A stretch of DNA of 64,000 nucleotides from Chryseobacterium cheonjiense (GCF_012927265.1 NZ_JABBGF010000002.1:806001-870000); one strand, 5' to 3'. Counted from the stretch's first letter, positions 15,562 to 26,981 are shown. Notes: generated from the sequence alone by a model not told the origin. Numbers and translations: made by a program.

Positions 15562-15880
15562 ATCTGTGTCATTTGCGAAATCTGCGGGAGATCAAAAAGA
15601 AACAATCATAAACCAATAAAATTTCATCAAGCTTCGCGAAGCAAATCCATTTGTCTCTGCTTACTAAAATAAGAAGCCTAAATGGGAAGTCTTTGCGTTA
15701 AAACCAAACATCTGCATCATCCGCAAAATCTGCGGGATATAAAATTAAAAATCAATTCATAAAAGAATATTTTCACGCTTCGCGCAGCAAATATATTTGC
15801 CTCTGCTTACTAAAATAAGGAACCTGAATAAGAATTCTTTGCGCTAAAACCAAAATCTCTTTATCATTAGCAAAATCAAA
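15562..15880. repeat. F3 tandem array of a degenerate ~145-bp repeat
   Basis: Two consecutive units (15562-15709 and 15710-15854) and the start of a third align along their length. Each begins ATCTG..TCAT..GC.AAATCTGCGGG, carries AGCAAATnnATTTG and CTCTGCTTACTAAAATAAG in the middle, and ends CTTTGCG(T/C)TAAAACCAAA. No reading frame of note. The 605 bases from 15342 to 15946 otherwise hold only F1 copy 1. Confidence 0.75.
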
Positions 15881-15932
15881 AACTTCCGACTTCCTCCTTC
15901 ACAAAAAATTTTGCCCATTTCAAAAAAATGTC

Positions 15933-15940
15933 TACCTTCG
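15933..15940 (+). promoter_or_regulatory. Probable promoter of the thi operon
   Basis: TACCTTCG differs from TAnnTTTG by one base and lies seven bases before the riboswitch P1 stem, just where a transcription start for the aptamer would be expected. Confidence 0.4.
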
Positions 15941-15946
15941 TTCCAG

Positions 15947-16029
15947 ACTTTAGGGGTGTCTGTTTGTGAACAGGCTGAGATTTTACCCTTTGAACCTGAT
16001 TTCTAGATCATACTAGCGTAGGGAAAAGT
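15947..16029 (+). ncRNA. TPP riboswitch (THI element) upstream of thiS
   Basis: It shows the conserved THI-box pieces in order: AGGGGTG, GGCTGAGA, ACCCTTTGAACCTGAT, and TAGCGTAGGGAA. ACTTT (15947-15951) pairs with AAAGT (16025-16029) to close P1. The start codon of thiS is 70 bases downstream; the segment between contains TGTACA twice, able to form a small hairpin that may be part of the expression platform. Binding of thiamine pyrophosphate should lower expression of the whole thi operon. Confidence 0.95.
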
Positions 16030-16098
16030 GAGATGACTTTTGCTGTACATTCTATTGTACAATGACGGACATTCCTAAAGTATATAAAAAATTTAGGA

Positions 16099-16305
16099 AT
16101 GGAACTCACAATCAACCACACTGTAAGAAATTTTGAAATACTTCCAAAGACACTGGAAGCATTACTTGCTATAGAGATTCCCCACAAAAGAAAAGGAATT
16201 GCCGTAGCACTCAACAACCGCATTATTCCGCAGTCATCCTGGCCGGAAACATTCCTCAACGATAAAGATTCAATTTTAATCATCACTGCCACACAGGGCG
16301 GTTAA
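16099..16305 (+). CDS. thiS: Sulfur carrier protein ThiS
   Basis: A 68-residue ubiquitin-like protein ending in the diagnostic Gly-Gly (TATQGG). ThiF adenylates this C-terminus and it is then converted to the thiocarboxylate that donates sulfur to the thiazole ring made by ThiG. It starts MELTINHTVRNFE, a typical beta-grasp opening. It is the first gene after the TPP riboswitch and is followed by thiC after 18 bases. Confidence 0.95.
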   Translation: MELTINHTVRNFEILPKTLEALLAIEIPHKRKGIAVALNNRIIPQSSWPETFLNDKDSILIITATQGG

Positions 16306-18691
<2,386 letters not shown>

Positions 18692-18719
<28 letters not shown>

Positions 18720-19447
18720 GTATTGCCGGCTTCGATCCAAGCGGTGGAGCGGGTTTGCTGGCGGACGTTAAAACATTTGAACAGTTAAAAGTTCAGGGAT
18801 TGGCTGTCTGTACGGCAATGACTTTACAAACAGAGTCAGAGTTTTTTGGAATGCGGTGGCAACCTTTAGAAGAAATTTTAAACTCCATTCATGTTTTAAT
18901 GAAAAATTATGATGTGAAAGCAGTAAAAATAGGGGTGGTAAAAGATGCAGAATTTTTAAATGAAATAATAAAAACTATTAAATTAATTAATTCAGAAACT
19001 AAAATAGTTTGGGACCCCGTTTTGAAGAGCACCTCTGAATTCTCTTTTTTTGATCTGAATACCATTTCACCATTAAAACATATAATCCAACAAATCAATT
19101 TAATCACTCCAAATTATAATGAATACAATATTCTGAAAGAAGCAGGCCTTTTTGAAGAGCCGCATAATTTATGTTCAATATTAATGAAAGGGGGGCATCG
19201 GGAAGATAAAATCGGAACAGATATTTTAATTCAAAATGGAAAAGAAATATTTATTGAACCGAGTGATACGTTTTCTGGTTTTTATCCAAAACACGGTTCC
19301 GGATGTGTGCTTTCTTCAGCGATTGCCGGTTGTTTAGCATTAGGAAAAGACATAGAACAAGCATGCCGAAGCGGAAAATTATACATCGAAAAATTTTTAA
19401 CAAGCACACCTGCTTTATTAGGGTTTCATTCTCGAATGGACCATTAA
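18692..19447 (+). CDS. thiD: Hydroxymethylpyrimidine/phosphomethylpyrimidine kinase
   Basis: A 251-residue ribokinase-fold enzyme that phosphorylates hydroxymethylpyrimidine phosphate to the pyrophosphate. Motifs: IAGFDPSGGAGLLADVKTFE at the N-terminus, IVWDPVLKSTS, LITPNYNE, LMKGGH and the anion-hole segment KHGSGCVLSSAIA. The ATG at 18692 overlaps the preceding gene by 28 bases; a second ATG at 18716 (MSIAGFD) would leave only four. The longer form is kept because family members usually have a few residues before IAG. Confidence 0.95.
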
Positions 19448-19454
19448 ACTTTGA

Positions 19455-19525
19455 GCTTTGCTGAATGAATACACTTATAAATTAAAAACAATAAAAAAAC
19501 TTAGCGCCTTTGTGTTAAAAAATAA
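19455..19525. repeat. F3-type sequence between thiD and thiE
   Basis: The gap ends in CTTAGCGCCTTTGTGTTAAAAA just before the thiE ATG (19-base core CGCCTTTGTGTTAAAAA), the same right-end motif as the F3 array (CTTTGCGTTAAAA). It also contains GCTGAATGAA, shared with the gap before thiF. All other thi genes overlap or nearly touch, so this spacer looks inserted. Confidence 0.45.
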
Positions 19526-20140
19526 ATGGAAAAATTACAATACATCTCTCAGGGTATCACAATAGAAGAACAGGAAAAAAATATACGGAAAGCGCTCGAT
19601 AATGGTGTAAAATGGATTCAGGTACGCTGGAAAAAAGCTCCCGAAAGAGAATTCATTAAGCTCTGTGAAATTTCAAAAAAATTATGCTCAGATCATCACG
19701 CTGTTTGCATCATTAACGATCATGTTCAGATTGCAAAAGATATTGATGCAGACGGCGTTCATGTAGGGCTCAATGATATGTCAGTTGAAATAGCGAGACT
19801 TATTTTAGGAGAAGATAAAATTATCGGAGGGACGGCCAATACATTTCAGAACGTTCATCAGCGAATGGTAGAATCGTGTGATTATATTGGACTTGGTCCT
19901 CTCAGATTTACAACAACTAAAGAACAGCTGAGTCCGGTTTTAGGATTCAGAGGATATCAGAACATCATTCAGGAATTACATGACAAATCACTTGAAATTC
20001 CTAAAATTTTTGCCATCGGCGGTGTGGTATTGAACGATATAGAATTACTACAGCAGATCGGAATTTACGGAGTAGCCGTTTCGGGGCAGATCACGGAGCA
20101 GCCTTCTATCATTACCAAATTTAAAACAGCTTTACAATGA
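19526..20140 (+). CDS. thiE: Thiamine phosphate synthase
   Basis: A 204-residue TIM barrel that joins hydroxymethylpyrimidine pyrophosphate to thiazole phosphate, giving thiamine phosphate. Unlike the paralogue at 18132 it has the full motif set: [51 protein letters not shown] and [11 protein letters not shown]. It ends in a four-base overlap with thiG, so the two are coupled. Confidence 0.95.
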   Translation: MEKLQYISQGITIEEQEKNIRKALDNGVKWIQVRWKKAPEREFIKLCEISKKLCSDHHAVCIINDHVQIAKDIDADGVHVGLNDMSVEIARLILGEDKIIGGTANTFQNVHQRMVESCDYIGLGPLRFTTTKEQLSPVLGFRGYQNIIQELHDKSLEIPKIFAIGGVVLNDIELLQQIGIYGVAVSGQITEQPSIITKFKTALQ

Positions 20141-20913
20141 ATAATCAACACTTAACAATTGCAGACAGAACCTTCGGATCAAGATTATTTCTGGGAACAG
20201 GAAAATTCGGGAATCTTGCAGAAATGACCAGTTCCATCATGGCATCGGGAAGCGAAATGGTAACCATGGCACTCAAGCGAATTGATTCACAATCTTCAGA
20301 AGACGATCTGCTTAACGCCATACAGCCGACAGGAGTTCATCTTTTGCCGAATACTTCAGGAGCGAGAACGGCCAAAGAAGCAGTTTTGGCAGCACAGCTG
20401 GCAAGGGAAGCTCTGGAAACCAATTGGGTAAAACTTGAAATTCATCCCGATCCTAAATATCTGCTTCCGGATCCTATAGAAACATTATATGCTACAGAAG
20501 AACTGGCAAAATTAGGATTTATCGTAATGCCATACATTCATGCTGATCCTGTTTTATGCAAACGTCTGGAAGACGCCGGAACAGCGGTTGTCATGCCGTT
20601 GGGAGCTCCGATTGGAACCAACAAAGGACTGAGAACACTGGATTTTTTAGAAATTATCATCAGCCAGAGTAATGTTCCCGTTGTAGTAGATGCAGGAATT
20701 GGTGCACCCTCCGATGCGGCAAAAGCTATGGAAATGGGTGCTGATGCGGTTTTGGTGAATACAGCAATTGCAGTAGCCCAGAATCCTGTAAATATGGCAT
20801 TGGCTTTTAAAGAAGGTGTCATTGCCGGAAGAAGAGCTTTTGAATCCGGACTAGGAGCGATAGCACAGCATGCTGAAGCTTCGAGCCCGCTGACTGCATT
20901 TTTATTTGATTGA
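20137..20913 (+). CDS. thiG: Thiazole synthase ThiG
   Basis: A 258-residue (beta/alpha)8 enzyme that builds the thiazole ring from deoxyxylulose phosphate, the ThiS thiocarboxylate and dehydroglycine. The Schiff-base lysine is K99 in WVKLEIHPD. Phosphate-binding and conserved segments are [43 protein letters not shown] and VNTAIAVA. It works with ThiH encoded 11 bases downstream, which supplies dehydroglycine from tyrosine. Confidence 0.97.
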   Translation: MNNQHLTIADRTFGSRLFLGTGKFGNLAEMTSSIMASGSEMVTMALKRIDSQSSEDDLLNAIQPTGVHLLPNTSGARTAKEAVLAAQLAREALETNWVKLEIHPDPKYLLPDPIETLYATEELAKLGFIVMPYIHADPVLCKRLEDAGTAVVMPLGAPIGTNKGLRTLDFLEIIISQSNVPVVVDAGIGAPSDAAKAMEMGADAVLVNTAIAVAQNPVNMALAFKEGVIAGRRAFESGLGAIAQHAEASSPLTAFLFD

Positions 20914-20924
20914 AATTAAATAAG

Positions 20925-22043
20925 ATGAAGAGTTTTAAGCATTTTTTTGAAAAACATCAATGGGATGAGGTGAAAGTAAGGCTTGGGAAAGTAACGCTAC
21001 ATGATGTTGAAAAAAGTCTTCAGAAAAAAAATAAAACGATAGATGATTTTTTACATTTTATTTCACCTGTTGCCTCTCAGAAACTGGAAGTAATGGCAAA
21101 AATGGCGCAGCAATTAACTCAGAAGCGATTTGGTAAAACCATTCAGCTGTATGCGCCGCTGTATCTCAGCAATGAATGCCAGAATATTTGTACCTACTGC
21201 GGTTTCAGTCTGGATAATTCCATTAAAAGAAAAACACTTTCCGATACAGAACTGATGATAGAAGCCGCCGTTTTAAAATCAATGGGCGTCAATCATGTTT
21301 TGCTGGTAAGCGGTGAAGCCAATAAGACGGTTGGAGTTGATTATTTCCTGAATGCCATACAGCTTTTGAAACCACATTTTGCCAATATTTCGATTGAAGT
21401 ACAGCCCTTATCGGAAGAAGAGTACCGAAAGCTGCATGAAGCAGGAGTAAATGCGGTTTTGGTTTACCAGGAAACCTATCATCAGGAAGTGTATAAGAAA
21501 TATCATCCAAAAGGAAAAAAATCAAATTTTAATTTTCGCCTGGAAACACCGGACAGAATAGGAAGTGCCGGAATTCACAAAATAGGACTGGGAGTTTTAC
21601 TGGGACTGGAAGACTGGAGAATCGATAGTTTTTTTAATGCATTGCACATTGATTATCTTCAGAAAAATTATTGGAAAAGCAAATATTCCGTTTCATTTCC
21701 GAGACTGCGGCCTGCCGAAGGTATTATAGAACCTAATTTTATCATGGAAGATAAAGATCTGCTTCAACTGATCTGCGCGTACAGAATCTGGAATGAAGAT
21801 CTGGAAATTTCAATTTCGACAAGAGAGAATGAAAAATTCAGAAATCATATAATTTCATTAGGAGCAACAACAATGAGTGCAGCTTCTAAAACTAATCCGG
21901 GAGGCTATTCCGTAGATAAAGAATCTCTGGAACAGTTTGAGACCAGCGATGAAAGAAGTATGGATGAAATTAAAAATATTATTAAAAAAGCAGGCTACGA
22001 TCCCGTAATGAAAGACTGGGACTCGGTTTACAGCGGAATCTAA
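20925..22043 (+). CDS. thiH: Tyrosine lyase ThiH (radical SAM)
   Basis: A 372-residue radical SAM enzyme that cleaves tyrosine to p-cresol and dehydroglycine. The cluster motif is CQNICTYCGF (CX3CX2C), near residue 85. The frame also opens at a TTG at 20910 that overlaps the thiG stop; the ATG at 20925 (MKSFKHFFEKH) is preferred. Conserved GEANKT, VSFPRLRPAEG and STRENEKFRNH segments agree with the family. The presence of ThiH rather than the oxidase ThiO means thiazole is made by the oxygen-independent route. Confidence 0.95.
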   Translation: MKSFKHFFEKHQWDEVKVRLGKVTLHDVEKSLQKKNKTIDDFLHFISPVASQKLEVMAKMAQQLTQKRFGKTIQLYAPLYLSNECQNICTYCGFSLDNSIKRKTLSDTELMIEAAVLKSMGVNHVLLVSGEANKTVGVDYFLNAIQLLKPHFANISIEVQPLSEEEYRKLHEAGVNAVLVYQETYHQEVYKKYHPKGKKSNFNFRLETPDRIGSAGIHKIGLGVLLGLEDWRIDSFFNALHIDYLQKNYWKSKYSVSFPRLRPAEGIIEPNFIMEDKDLLQLICAYRIWNEDLEISISTRENEKFRNHIISLGATTMSAASKTNPGGYSVDKESLEQFETSDERSMDEIKNIIKKAGYDPVMKDWDSVYSGI

Positions 22044-22069
22044 AACTTTAAAAAAAAGCATCTATCATT

Positions 22070-22160
22070 TGCTGAATGAAATGCCTCTGCGAACGAAGAA
22101 ATCTTCAGAATAATTTTGAAGTTACTTGCGTTCTCTGCGTTAAAAAAAAATCAACAATAA
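22070..22160. repeat. F3-type sequence between thiH and thiF
   Basis: Contains GCTGAATGAAATGCCTCTGCG and ends ACTTGCGTTCTCTGCGTTAAAAA shortly before the thiF ATG (core TCTGCGTTAAAAAAAA). Same right-end motif as other F3 copies; no reading frame. Confidence 0.4.
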
Positions 22161-22167
22161 ATTATTA

Positions 22168-22878
22168 ATGAAAAGCGAAGACACCTTTGCCCGATACAGC
22201 CGACAGATCTTTATCGAAGAAATCGGTATAGAAGGCCAGCGAAAAATAATGAATGCCAGAGTTTTAGTCATTGGAGCCGGTGGTTTAGGTAATCCGGTCA
22301 TACAATATCTGGCTGCTGCGGGAGTAGGCACTCTGGGTGTTGCAGATTTTGATAAGGTAGAACTTCACAATTTAAACCGACAGATTGTTCACAATGAGAA
22401 GACGGTTGGGATGTCTAAAGTAAAAAGTGCTGAAAATTTTGTCAGAGCCTTAAATCACCAGATTCAATATATTGGCATTGAACAAAAAATTGATGAAACA
22501 AACGCTGAAGAAATAATTTCCGAATTTGATATCGTTGTTGACGGTTCCGATAATTTTACAACGAGATATTTGGTTAATGATATTTGCGTAAAACTTCAAA
22601 AGCCTTTGGTGTATGGAAGTATTCTCGGATTTTCCGGTCAGGTTGCTATTTTTAATCATCGTGGAAGCAAAAATTTAAGAGATATTTTTCCGGAGCCTCC
22701 TGTTGATGAAGATTTTCCGGATTGCGACAGCCTTGGTGTTCTAGGCCCATTACCGGGAGTTGTCGGAAGCATGATGGCAAATTTAACATTAAAGATCATT
22801 ACAGATCTGCCATTGCAGCTGAATCGGTTGACGTTAATTGACACGCTAAATTGGCGTTTTCAGACCATTGATTTTTAA
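22168..22878 (+). CDS. thiF: ThiF/MoeB/HesA-family adenylyltransferase
   Basis: A 236-residue E1-like enzyme that adenylates the C-terminus of ThiS. The nucleotide-binding loop is VIGAGGLGNPVIQYLAAAGVG (GxGxxG within it, residues about 32-52), followed by LNRQIVH and VVDGSDNFTTRYLVND. The catalytic cysteine region is PDCDSLGVLGPLPG. The two CXXC pairs that bind zinc in E. coli ThiF and MoeB are absent, so this is a zinc-less form. It is the last gene of the thi operon, separated from thiH by 124 bases carrying an F3-type repeat. Confidence 0.92.
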   Translation: MKSEDTFARYSRQIFIEEIGIEGQRKIMNARVLVIGAGGLGNPVIQYLAAAGVGTLGVADFDKVELHNLNRQIVHNEKTVGMSKVKSAENFVRALNHQIQYIGIEQKIDETNAEEIISEFDIVVDGSDNFTTRYLVNDICVKLQKPLVYGSILGFSGQVAIFNHRGSKNLRDIFPEPPVDEDFPDCDSLGVLGPLPGVVGSMMANLTLKIITDLPLQLNRLTLIDTLNWRFQTIDF

Positions 22879-22925
22879 ACAAAAATTTCAATATTCCAAG
22901 TATGGTACAGGTAAATATTGTTTTT

Positions 22926-22990
22926 GTAAGTTTGGCTAAAGCCGGCAAGAAGTAAAATAGAAAAAGCGGACTAAAGTCCGCTCCAATGGA
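22926..22990. repeat. F2 twin-hairpin element, copy A
   Basis: Two imperfect palindromes about 22 bases apart: TTGGCTAAAGCCGG (22932-22945) and AGCGGACTAAAGTCCGCT (22965-22982). Inverse orientation to copies at 34806 and 58643. It lies between the convergent thiF and OMP receptor genes and may also act as a terminator. Confidence 0.75.
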
Positions 22991-23008
22991 TAAAAATACC
23001 TTTTAAAT

Positions 23009-25243
23009 TTATTGTCCCTGCGGCATCACACCACCGTTGTCTTCTTTTTTCGTCTGATTCAGGATATTGGCATCTTCTTTAGCCAGTTTGTTTTTCGTTG
23101 GAATTTTATAATTTACGGATAATCCGAAGTTTCTTGTATCATATTTACTTCTTATAAATACAGATTCTCCTGATGGCGGGTTCGAGCGTACCTGCATTAC
23201 CTGTCCGTTGAAAATATCATTCGCGAACACTGAAACAGTCAGACGGTTGTCCATGAACTTCTTCGTTAACGTAAGGTCAAAAGAATTGTTGAAAGGCTTT
23301 TCTGCTGTAAAGTAGAAATAACCAGCTTTAGGAGTTAAATAACTGTAATTGGCGGTAAGTTTAATTTCTTTTGGTAAAATGATCTGTGTCATGATATTAA
23401 AAATCCAGAAACCTTTATTGTTCAGATTGTCAATGTCATGTTTTTGGTATCCGGCATAAATGTACATGAAATTAATTTTATCAGGGTTAAAATTAAACTT
23501 CATAATCTCGCTCAGAGGTTTGCTGAAGACCATAAACGGAACAGGCAACCCGACATTGAAATTGTGAATTCTCATGTCTGAAATATTGATCTGCTCATTA
23601 AATAAGTTTTTCCCGTCTTTTCTGATAATCTGTGCCACCTGGTTTTTAGCTGAACTCACACTATATCCGATGAATGCATAATCAAACGCGGAAATCTTCA
23701 GTTCATAATTATCAAAAATAGTAGGCTGAAGATTCGGGTTACCGGTGACCTGTGTGTTCGGTCCTTGGAAGGTTACGTTATTAGGATTCAGTGCGGAAAT
23801 GCTTGGCAGGTTTATTTTCTTATTGTAATTCGCCGCTACATAGACCTGGTTCATCAGATTGTACTGAACACTGGCATTCGGAAATAATTTAAATTTATTA
23901 AAAGGAATAAGATCTGCTTCAATAAGGGTATTGGTTTGATCGTTATATCTTGTAATACCGGAGATATCATAATTTTCTGCACGGGTTCCCAATATAAAAT
24001 CAAATTTTTTGAGTTTCGCCTGGAATTCCAGATAAGTTGCAGTTGTTTGTCTTGTATAATCCAGGTTAGTGATTCCTTTGCTTTCCGTGTCGAATTCCTG
24101 ATGCTCATACAAACCGCCCAGGCTTACTTTTCCGCCGTCAAGAAGATTCAGCGGTTGAGAATAGTCTACTTTAAAATTAGCGACTCTCATATCAGAGGTA
24201 TTATCCAGAACATTTCCCAAAGAGACTCTTGGTTCCCATGAACTGGTATCGGCATATTTTTTATCTCTGAAAATATTATCCTGCACAAACTTACTGTCGG
24301 ATTTTGTATAGCCAAACTGGAAATCCAGTTTTTGTGCCTTATCTGAGAAGCGCTTTTGGTAAGTAACCACTGCTTCCTGTCTCGTGGTAAGCGTATGGGC
24401 AGCATCGGATGCGTCAAAACTAAAATCTCTGTACGTAAATTGTTGCGGATTCGTGTTAGGAATCGGTTTGGCTTCCTGCCCGTCTCCGTCACTTAATGTA
24501 TAATTGTCATTATTATTATGGTAAATATCATAATTTACAAGCAACCGGTCCTGTCCCAAGTCAAAAGTCAGTCCCGATTTTGCAAAATAACCTCTTCCGA
24601 ATCTGTCGGTATTGCTTGTTAAAAGATTATCCTGCTTGCCGCTCAGCATACTTTCACGATAATTTTGACCGATATTTAATTGCCATCCGAAGATTTTATT
24701 TCTTGCATTTAAATTGAGGGAATTGCTCGTTCTGCTTCTGTATTTATCGTAATTTGTAAAAGAGTAGTTGCCGGAATAGGTTGCCGTTAAATATTTATTA
24801 GCATTTTTATTGGTAATGATATTCATAATCGCACCACCGGAAGTAGCGGGAAATTCGGCGCCTGGCTGGGTGATCACTTCAATTCGGTCTACGGAATTGG
24901 CAGGCATACCTTCGAGGAAAGAATTCAGTTCATTGGAGGTTATATTTAAAGGCCTTCCATTAAGGAATACATCCAGCACTTTTCCCTGATACATCATTCC
25001 TGCAATATCAGTGGAAACAAGCCCCGGAAGCTTTTTGATACCTTCCAATACATTTCCGTTATTGAGTTGCGGCTGCTCGGAGAAATCGAAGATTGTTCGG
25101 TCAGCTTTTTGCTCAACGGCTTTTTTAGTTTTGGTGATGGTTACCCCTTCAATTTGTTTTTCCTTTACCTGGCTATTAGACTTTTCCTGAGCGAATATCA
25201 GGACAGTACTCAGTAATGATAAAGCAGTTATTGTTTTTTTCAT
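23009..25243 (-). CDS. Outer-membrane beta-barrel receptor (OMP_b-brl_3 type)
   Basis: A 744-residue outer-membrane protein with a signal peptide (MKKTITALSLLSTVLIFAQ), a TonB-dependent-receptor-like plug (about 50-150, with LNGNVLEGIKKLPGLV-type, FLNGRPLNI and ADRIEVIT-like segments: VDRIEVITQPGAEFPATSGG), then about 22 strands of alternating aromatic residues. The fold matches the OMP_b-brl_3 family common in Flavobacteriia, some of which lack a TonB box. No carboxypeptidase-like N-terminal domain is present. Substrate unknown; it has no SusD partner, so glycan uptake is not indicated. The final residues are Asn/Gln/Gly-rich. Confidence 0.88.
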   Translation of the reverse strand: MKKTITALSLLSTVLIFAQEKSNSQVKEKQIEGVTITKTKKAVEQKADRTIFDFSEQPQLNNGNVLEGIKKLPGLVSTDIAGMMYQGKVLDVFLNGRPLNITSNELNSFLEGMPANSVDRIEVITQPGAEFPATSGGAIMNIITNKNANKYLTATYSGNYSFTNYDKYRSRTSNSLNLNARNKIFGWQLNIGQNYRESMLSGKQDNLLTSNTDRFGRGYFAKSGLTFDLGQDRLLVNYDIYHNNNDNYTLSDGDGQEAKPIPNTNPQQFTYRDFSFDASDAAHTLTTRQEAVVTYQKRFSDKAQKLDFQFGYTKSDSKFVQDNIFRDKKYADTSSWEPRVSLGNVLDNTSDMRVANFKVDYSQPLNLLDGGKVSLGGLYEHQEFDTESKGITNLDYTRQTTATYLEFQAKLKKFDFILGTRAENYDISGITRYNDQTNTLIEADLIPFNKFKLFPNASVQYNLMNQVYVAANYNKKINLPSISALNPNNVTFQGPNTQVTGNPNLQPTIFDNYELKISAFDYAFIGYSVSSAKNQVAQIIRKDGKNLFNEQINISDMRIHNFNVGLPVPFMVFSKPLSEIMKFNFNPDKINFMYIYAGYQKHDIDNLNNKGFWIFNIMTQIILPKEIKLTANYSYLTPKAGYFYFTAEKPFNNSFDLTLTKKFMDNRLTVSVFANDIFNGQVMQVRSNPPSGESVFIRSKYDTRNFGLSVNYKIPTKNKLAKEDANILNQTKKEDNGGVMPQGQ

Positions 25244-25301
25244 AATATTTCCTACTACCAGGTTAGACGAAGTAATTTCATTTTTGTTACAGGGTAAGGC
25301 T

Positions 25302-26117
25302 TTATTTTATATACTTTAAAACAGATTCGGGTCTGTATTTGGGACTTCTCTTCAGAAAATCCATGAAAAATGCGGTATGGGTACCTCCCATCAGCAGTAC
25401 GATGCGGTCATTTTTGTTGATGTTGATTTTATTGAAATTGGAGAACATTACCAGATTCCTATGATACATTTTAGCAGCCTCGTCGGCTCCTTCGTTCCTG
25501 TCTTTTGTGGAGACATAAGTCAGCAAATCTGCATTAATGTTAATCAGCATATCGAGCATTTGAGGATGATTGTTGAGTTTAAACAGTTCGCGGAAAGTCA
25601 TTTTATCCTCAGGGTATTTTTTCTCAGAGGCATCCACCAGTGCGCCATATCGCTCATAGGTGGCATCATCCCGTTTGTTCCTAAGATGATAGTAGAGGCT
25701 GTAGTCGTATCCTTCCTTATAATCTATACCGAAAATTTTAGAGGTTCCGGACAGCCTTCCAATTTCAAAAGCAAGAAGTTCGATCTCGCCCGGATTTTTA
25801 TATTTCTTTTCCGGATTCTGAAGATATTCCAGGTAGTCTTCCTGAAGAACAGTGTTGTTTTCGGGAAGATCTTCCACCACGATAATGGTCGGCCTGAATG
25901 CGGCAATCTCTGCGGCGATTTCATGGATCCTTCTTTTATTTTCTGTGTTGTGCTCATCAAATTGGGTAGTGTTTGCATCAGAAGTATTGCCCATGTGAAA
26001 GGTGGCGATATTTAAAATAGGAACGGCATCATCAAATTTATCTTTAAACTGAAACGTTTGGGCCTTCAAAGAAGCTGCAAAGGCAAGAAAGAACGTGGTA
26101 AAATATATTGTTTTCAT
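25302..26117 (-). CDS. DUF5694-like secreted protein, paralogue 2
   Basis: A 271-residue protein with a signal peptide (MKTIYFTTFFLAFAASLKAQ). Conserved positions shared with the gene upstream are ILNIATFHMGN (Phe-His), IIVVEDLPENN (Glu and Pro), YHRNLVMFSNF (Arg-Asn..Met-Phe) and RIVLLMGGTHTAFF. The ordered H..E..R..GxxH pattern resembles the TraB/TIKI/ChaN/EreA superfamily of metal-dependent hydrolases. It starts 24 bases after the paralogue at 26142, in one operon. Exported to periplasm or beyond; enzymatic activity is inference from the pattern. Confidence 0.8.
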   Translation of the reverse strand: MKTIYFTTFFLAFAASLKAQTFQFKDKFDDAVPILNIATFHMGNTSDANTTQFDEHNTENKRRIHEIAAEIAAFRPTIIVVEDLPENNTVLQEDYLEYLQNPEKKYKNPGEIELLAFEIGRLSGTSKIFGIDYKEGYDYSLYYHLRNKRDDATYERYGALVDASEKKYPEDKMTFRELFKLNNHPQMLDMLININADLLTYVSTKDRNEGADEAAKMYHRNLVMFSNFNKININKNDRIVLLMGGTHTAFFMDFLKRSPKYRPESVLKYIK

Positions 26118-26141
26118 GGTAATAATAAGTAAAGTAAATTC

Positions 26142-26981
26142 TTATTTCAAAGAATCGAATTCTGTATAATCGAAATCAGGGGATGATGTGAATAGCTTTC
26201 TCAGAACAGAGGCGTGCCCATTGCCTACAATTACCAGCAATCTGTCTTCCGGGTGATGCGGAATATTCTGAATATTTCTGAACATTCTCAGGTTTCTGTC
26301 GTACCAATACAACGCCAGCATATCGGCACCGTCATGTTCTCTCAGCTTAAAATCGCCACTCAGGTATGCCCCGTATTCATACTGATGGTATTCTTTTCCG
26401 TTCGTATATTTGAAAAGATCCAGCAGCGATCTGAAGTTTTTGGGTTCCGAGCTTTTAAAGAAAATATTGTACTGTTTTGAAACAGGATCATCGCTCTGAA
26501 AGTCGTATTCTGCAGACAGGTTCTTGAAATATAGCGAATCGGTCTTCGCAAATTTTTCCTGCAGATCATCCAGCACCGAATTTGCATCTATGCTGTACAG
26601 CTCGTTTATCTTAAGCTCTTTCGCAATACGCATGGCCAGCTGATACCGCTCATCCCTTTTATCGGCATACTTCCCTTCCTTGTATTCTTTTAGTTTCTGG
26701 TTGGCATTCCATTCAGGAAATGCTTCGATAGCAATTTTGGTCGGCTTGAACTTTTTAATATACTCTACAAGCGCAGTGACTTCTTTTGCCGTTTTTGGCG
26801 AAAGAACGTCCACCTGATCGCTTTTTTCAGTCTTGTGTGCATCGAGATTAGGATAATCAAAATGGAAGGACCCTACGACGAGTACTTTTGTTTTGGCACC
26901 GGGAAAATATTCCGCCGGTTTTTTCTGAGCGGTAATAATTGTTGATAAACAAATCAAAAATGTGCATACTAATGTTTTCAT
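26142..26981 (-). CDS. DUF5694-like secreted protein, paralogue 1
   Basis: A 279-residue protein with a signal peptide (MKTLVCTFLICLSTIITAQ). It carries VLVVGSFHFDYPNLD, KIAIEAFPEWN, LYWYDRNLRMFRNIQ and RLLVIVGNGHASVLRKLF, the same ordered His, Glu, Arg and Gly-x-Gly-His positions as the next gene. Members annotated as DUF5694 are frequent in Bacteroidota and may be distant TraB/TIKI/EreA-like hydrolases. The two genes probably arose by tandem duplication but have diverged strongly. A -7 box lies at 27050, giving a leader of about 65 bases. Confidence 0.82.
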   Translation of the reverse strand: MKTLVCTFLICLSTIITAQKKPAEYFPGAKTKVLVVGSFHFDYPNLDAHKTEKSDQVDVLSPKTAKEVTALVEYIKKFKPTKIAIEAFPEWNANQKLKEYKEGKYADKRDERYQLAMRIAKELKINELYSIDANSVLDDLQEKFAKTDSLYFKNLSAEYDFQSDDPVSKQYNIFFKSSEPKNFRSLLDLFKYTNGKEYHQYEYGAYLSGDFKLREHDGADMLALYWYDRNLRMFRNIQNIPHHPEDRLLVIVGNGHASVLRKLFTSSPDFDYTEFDSLK

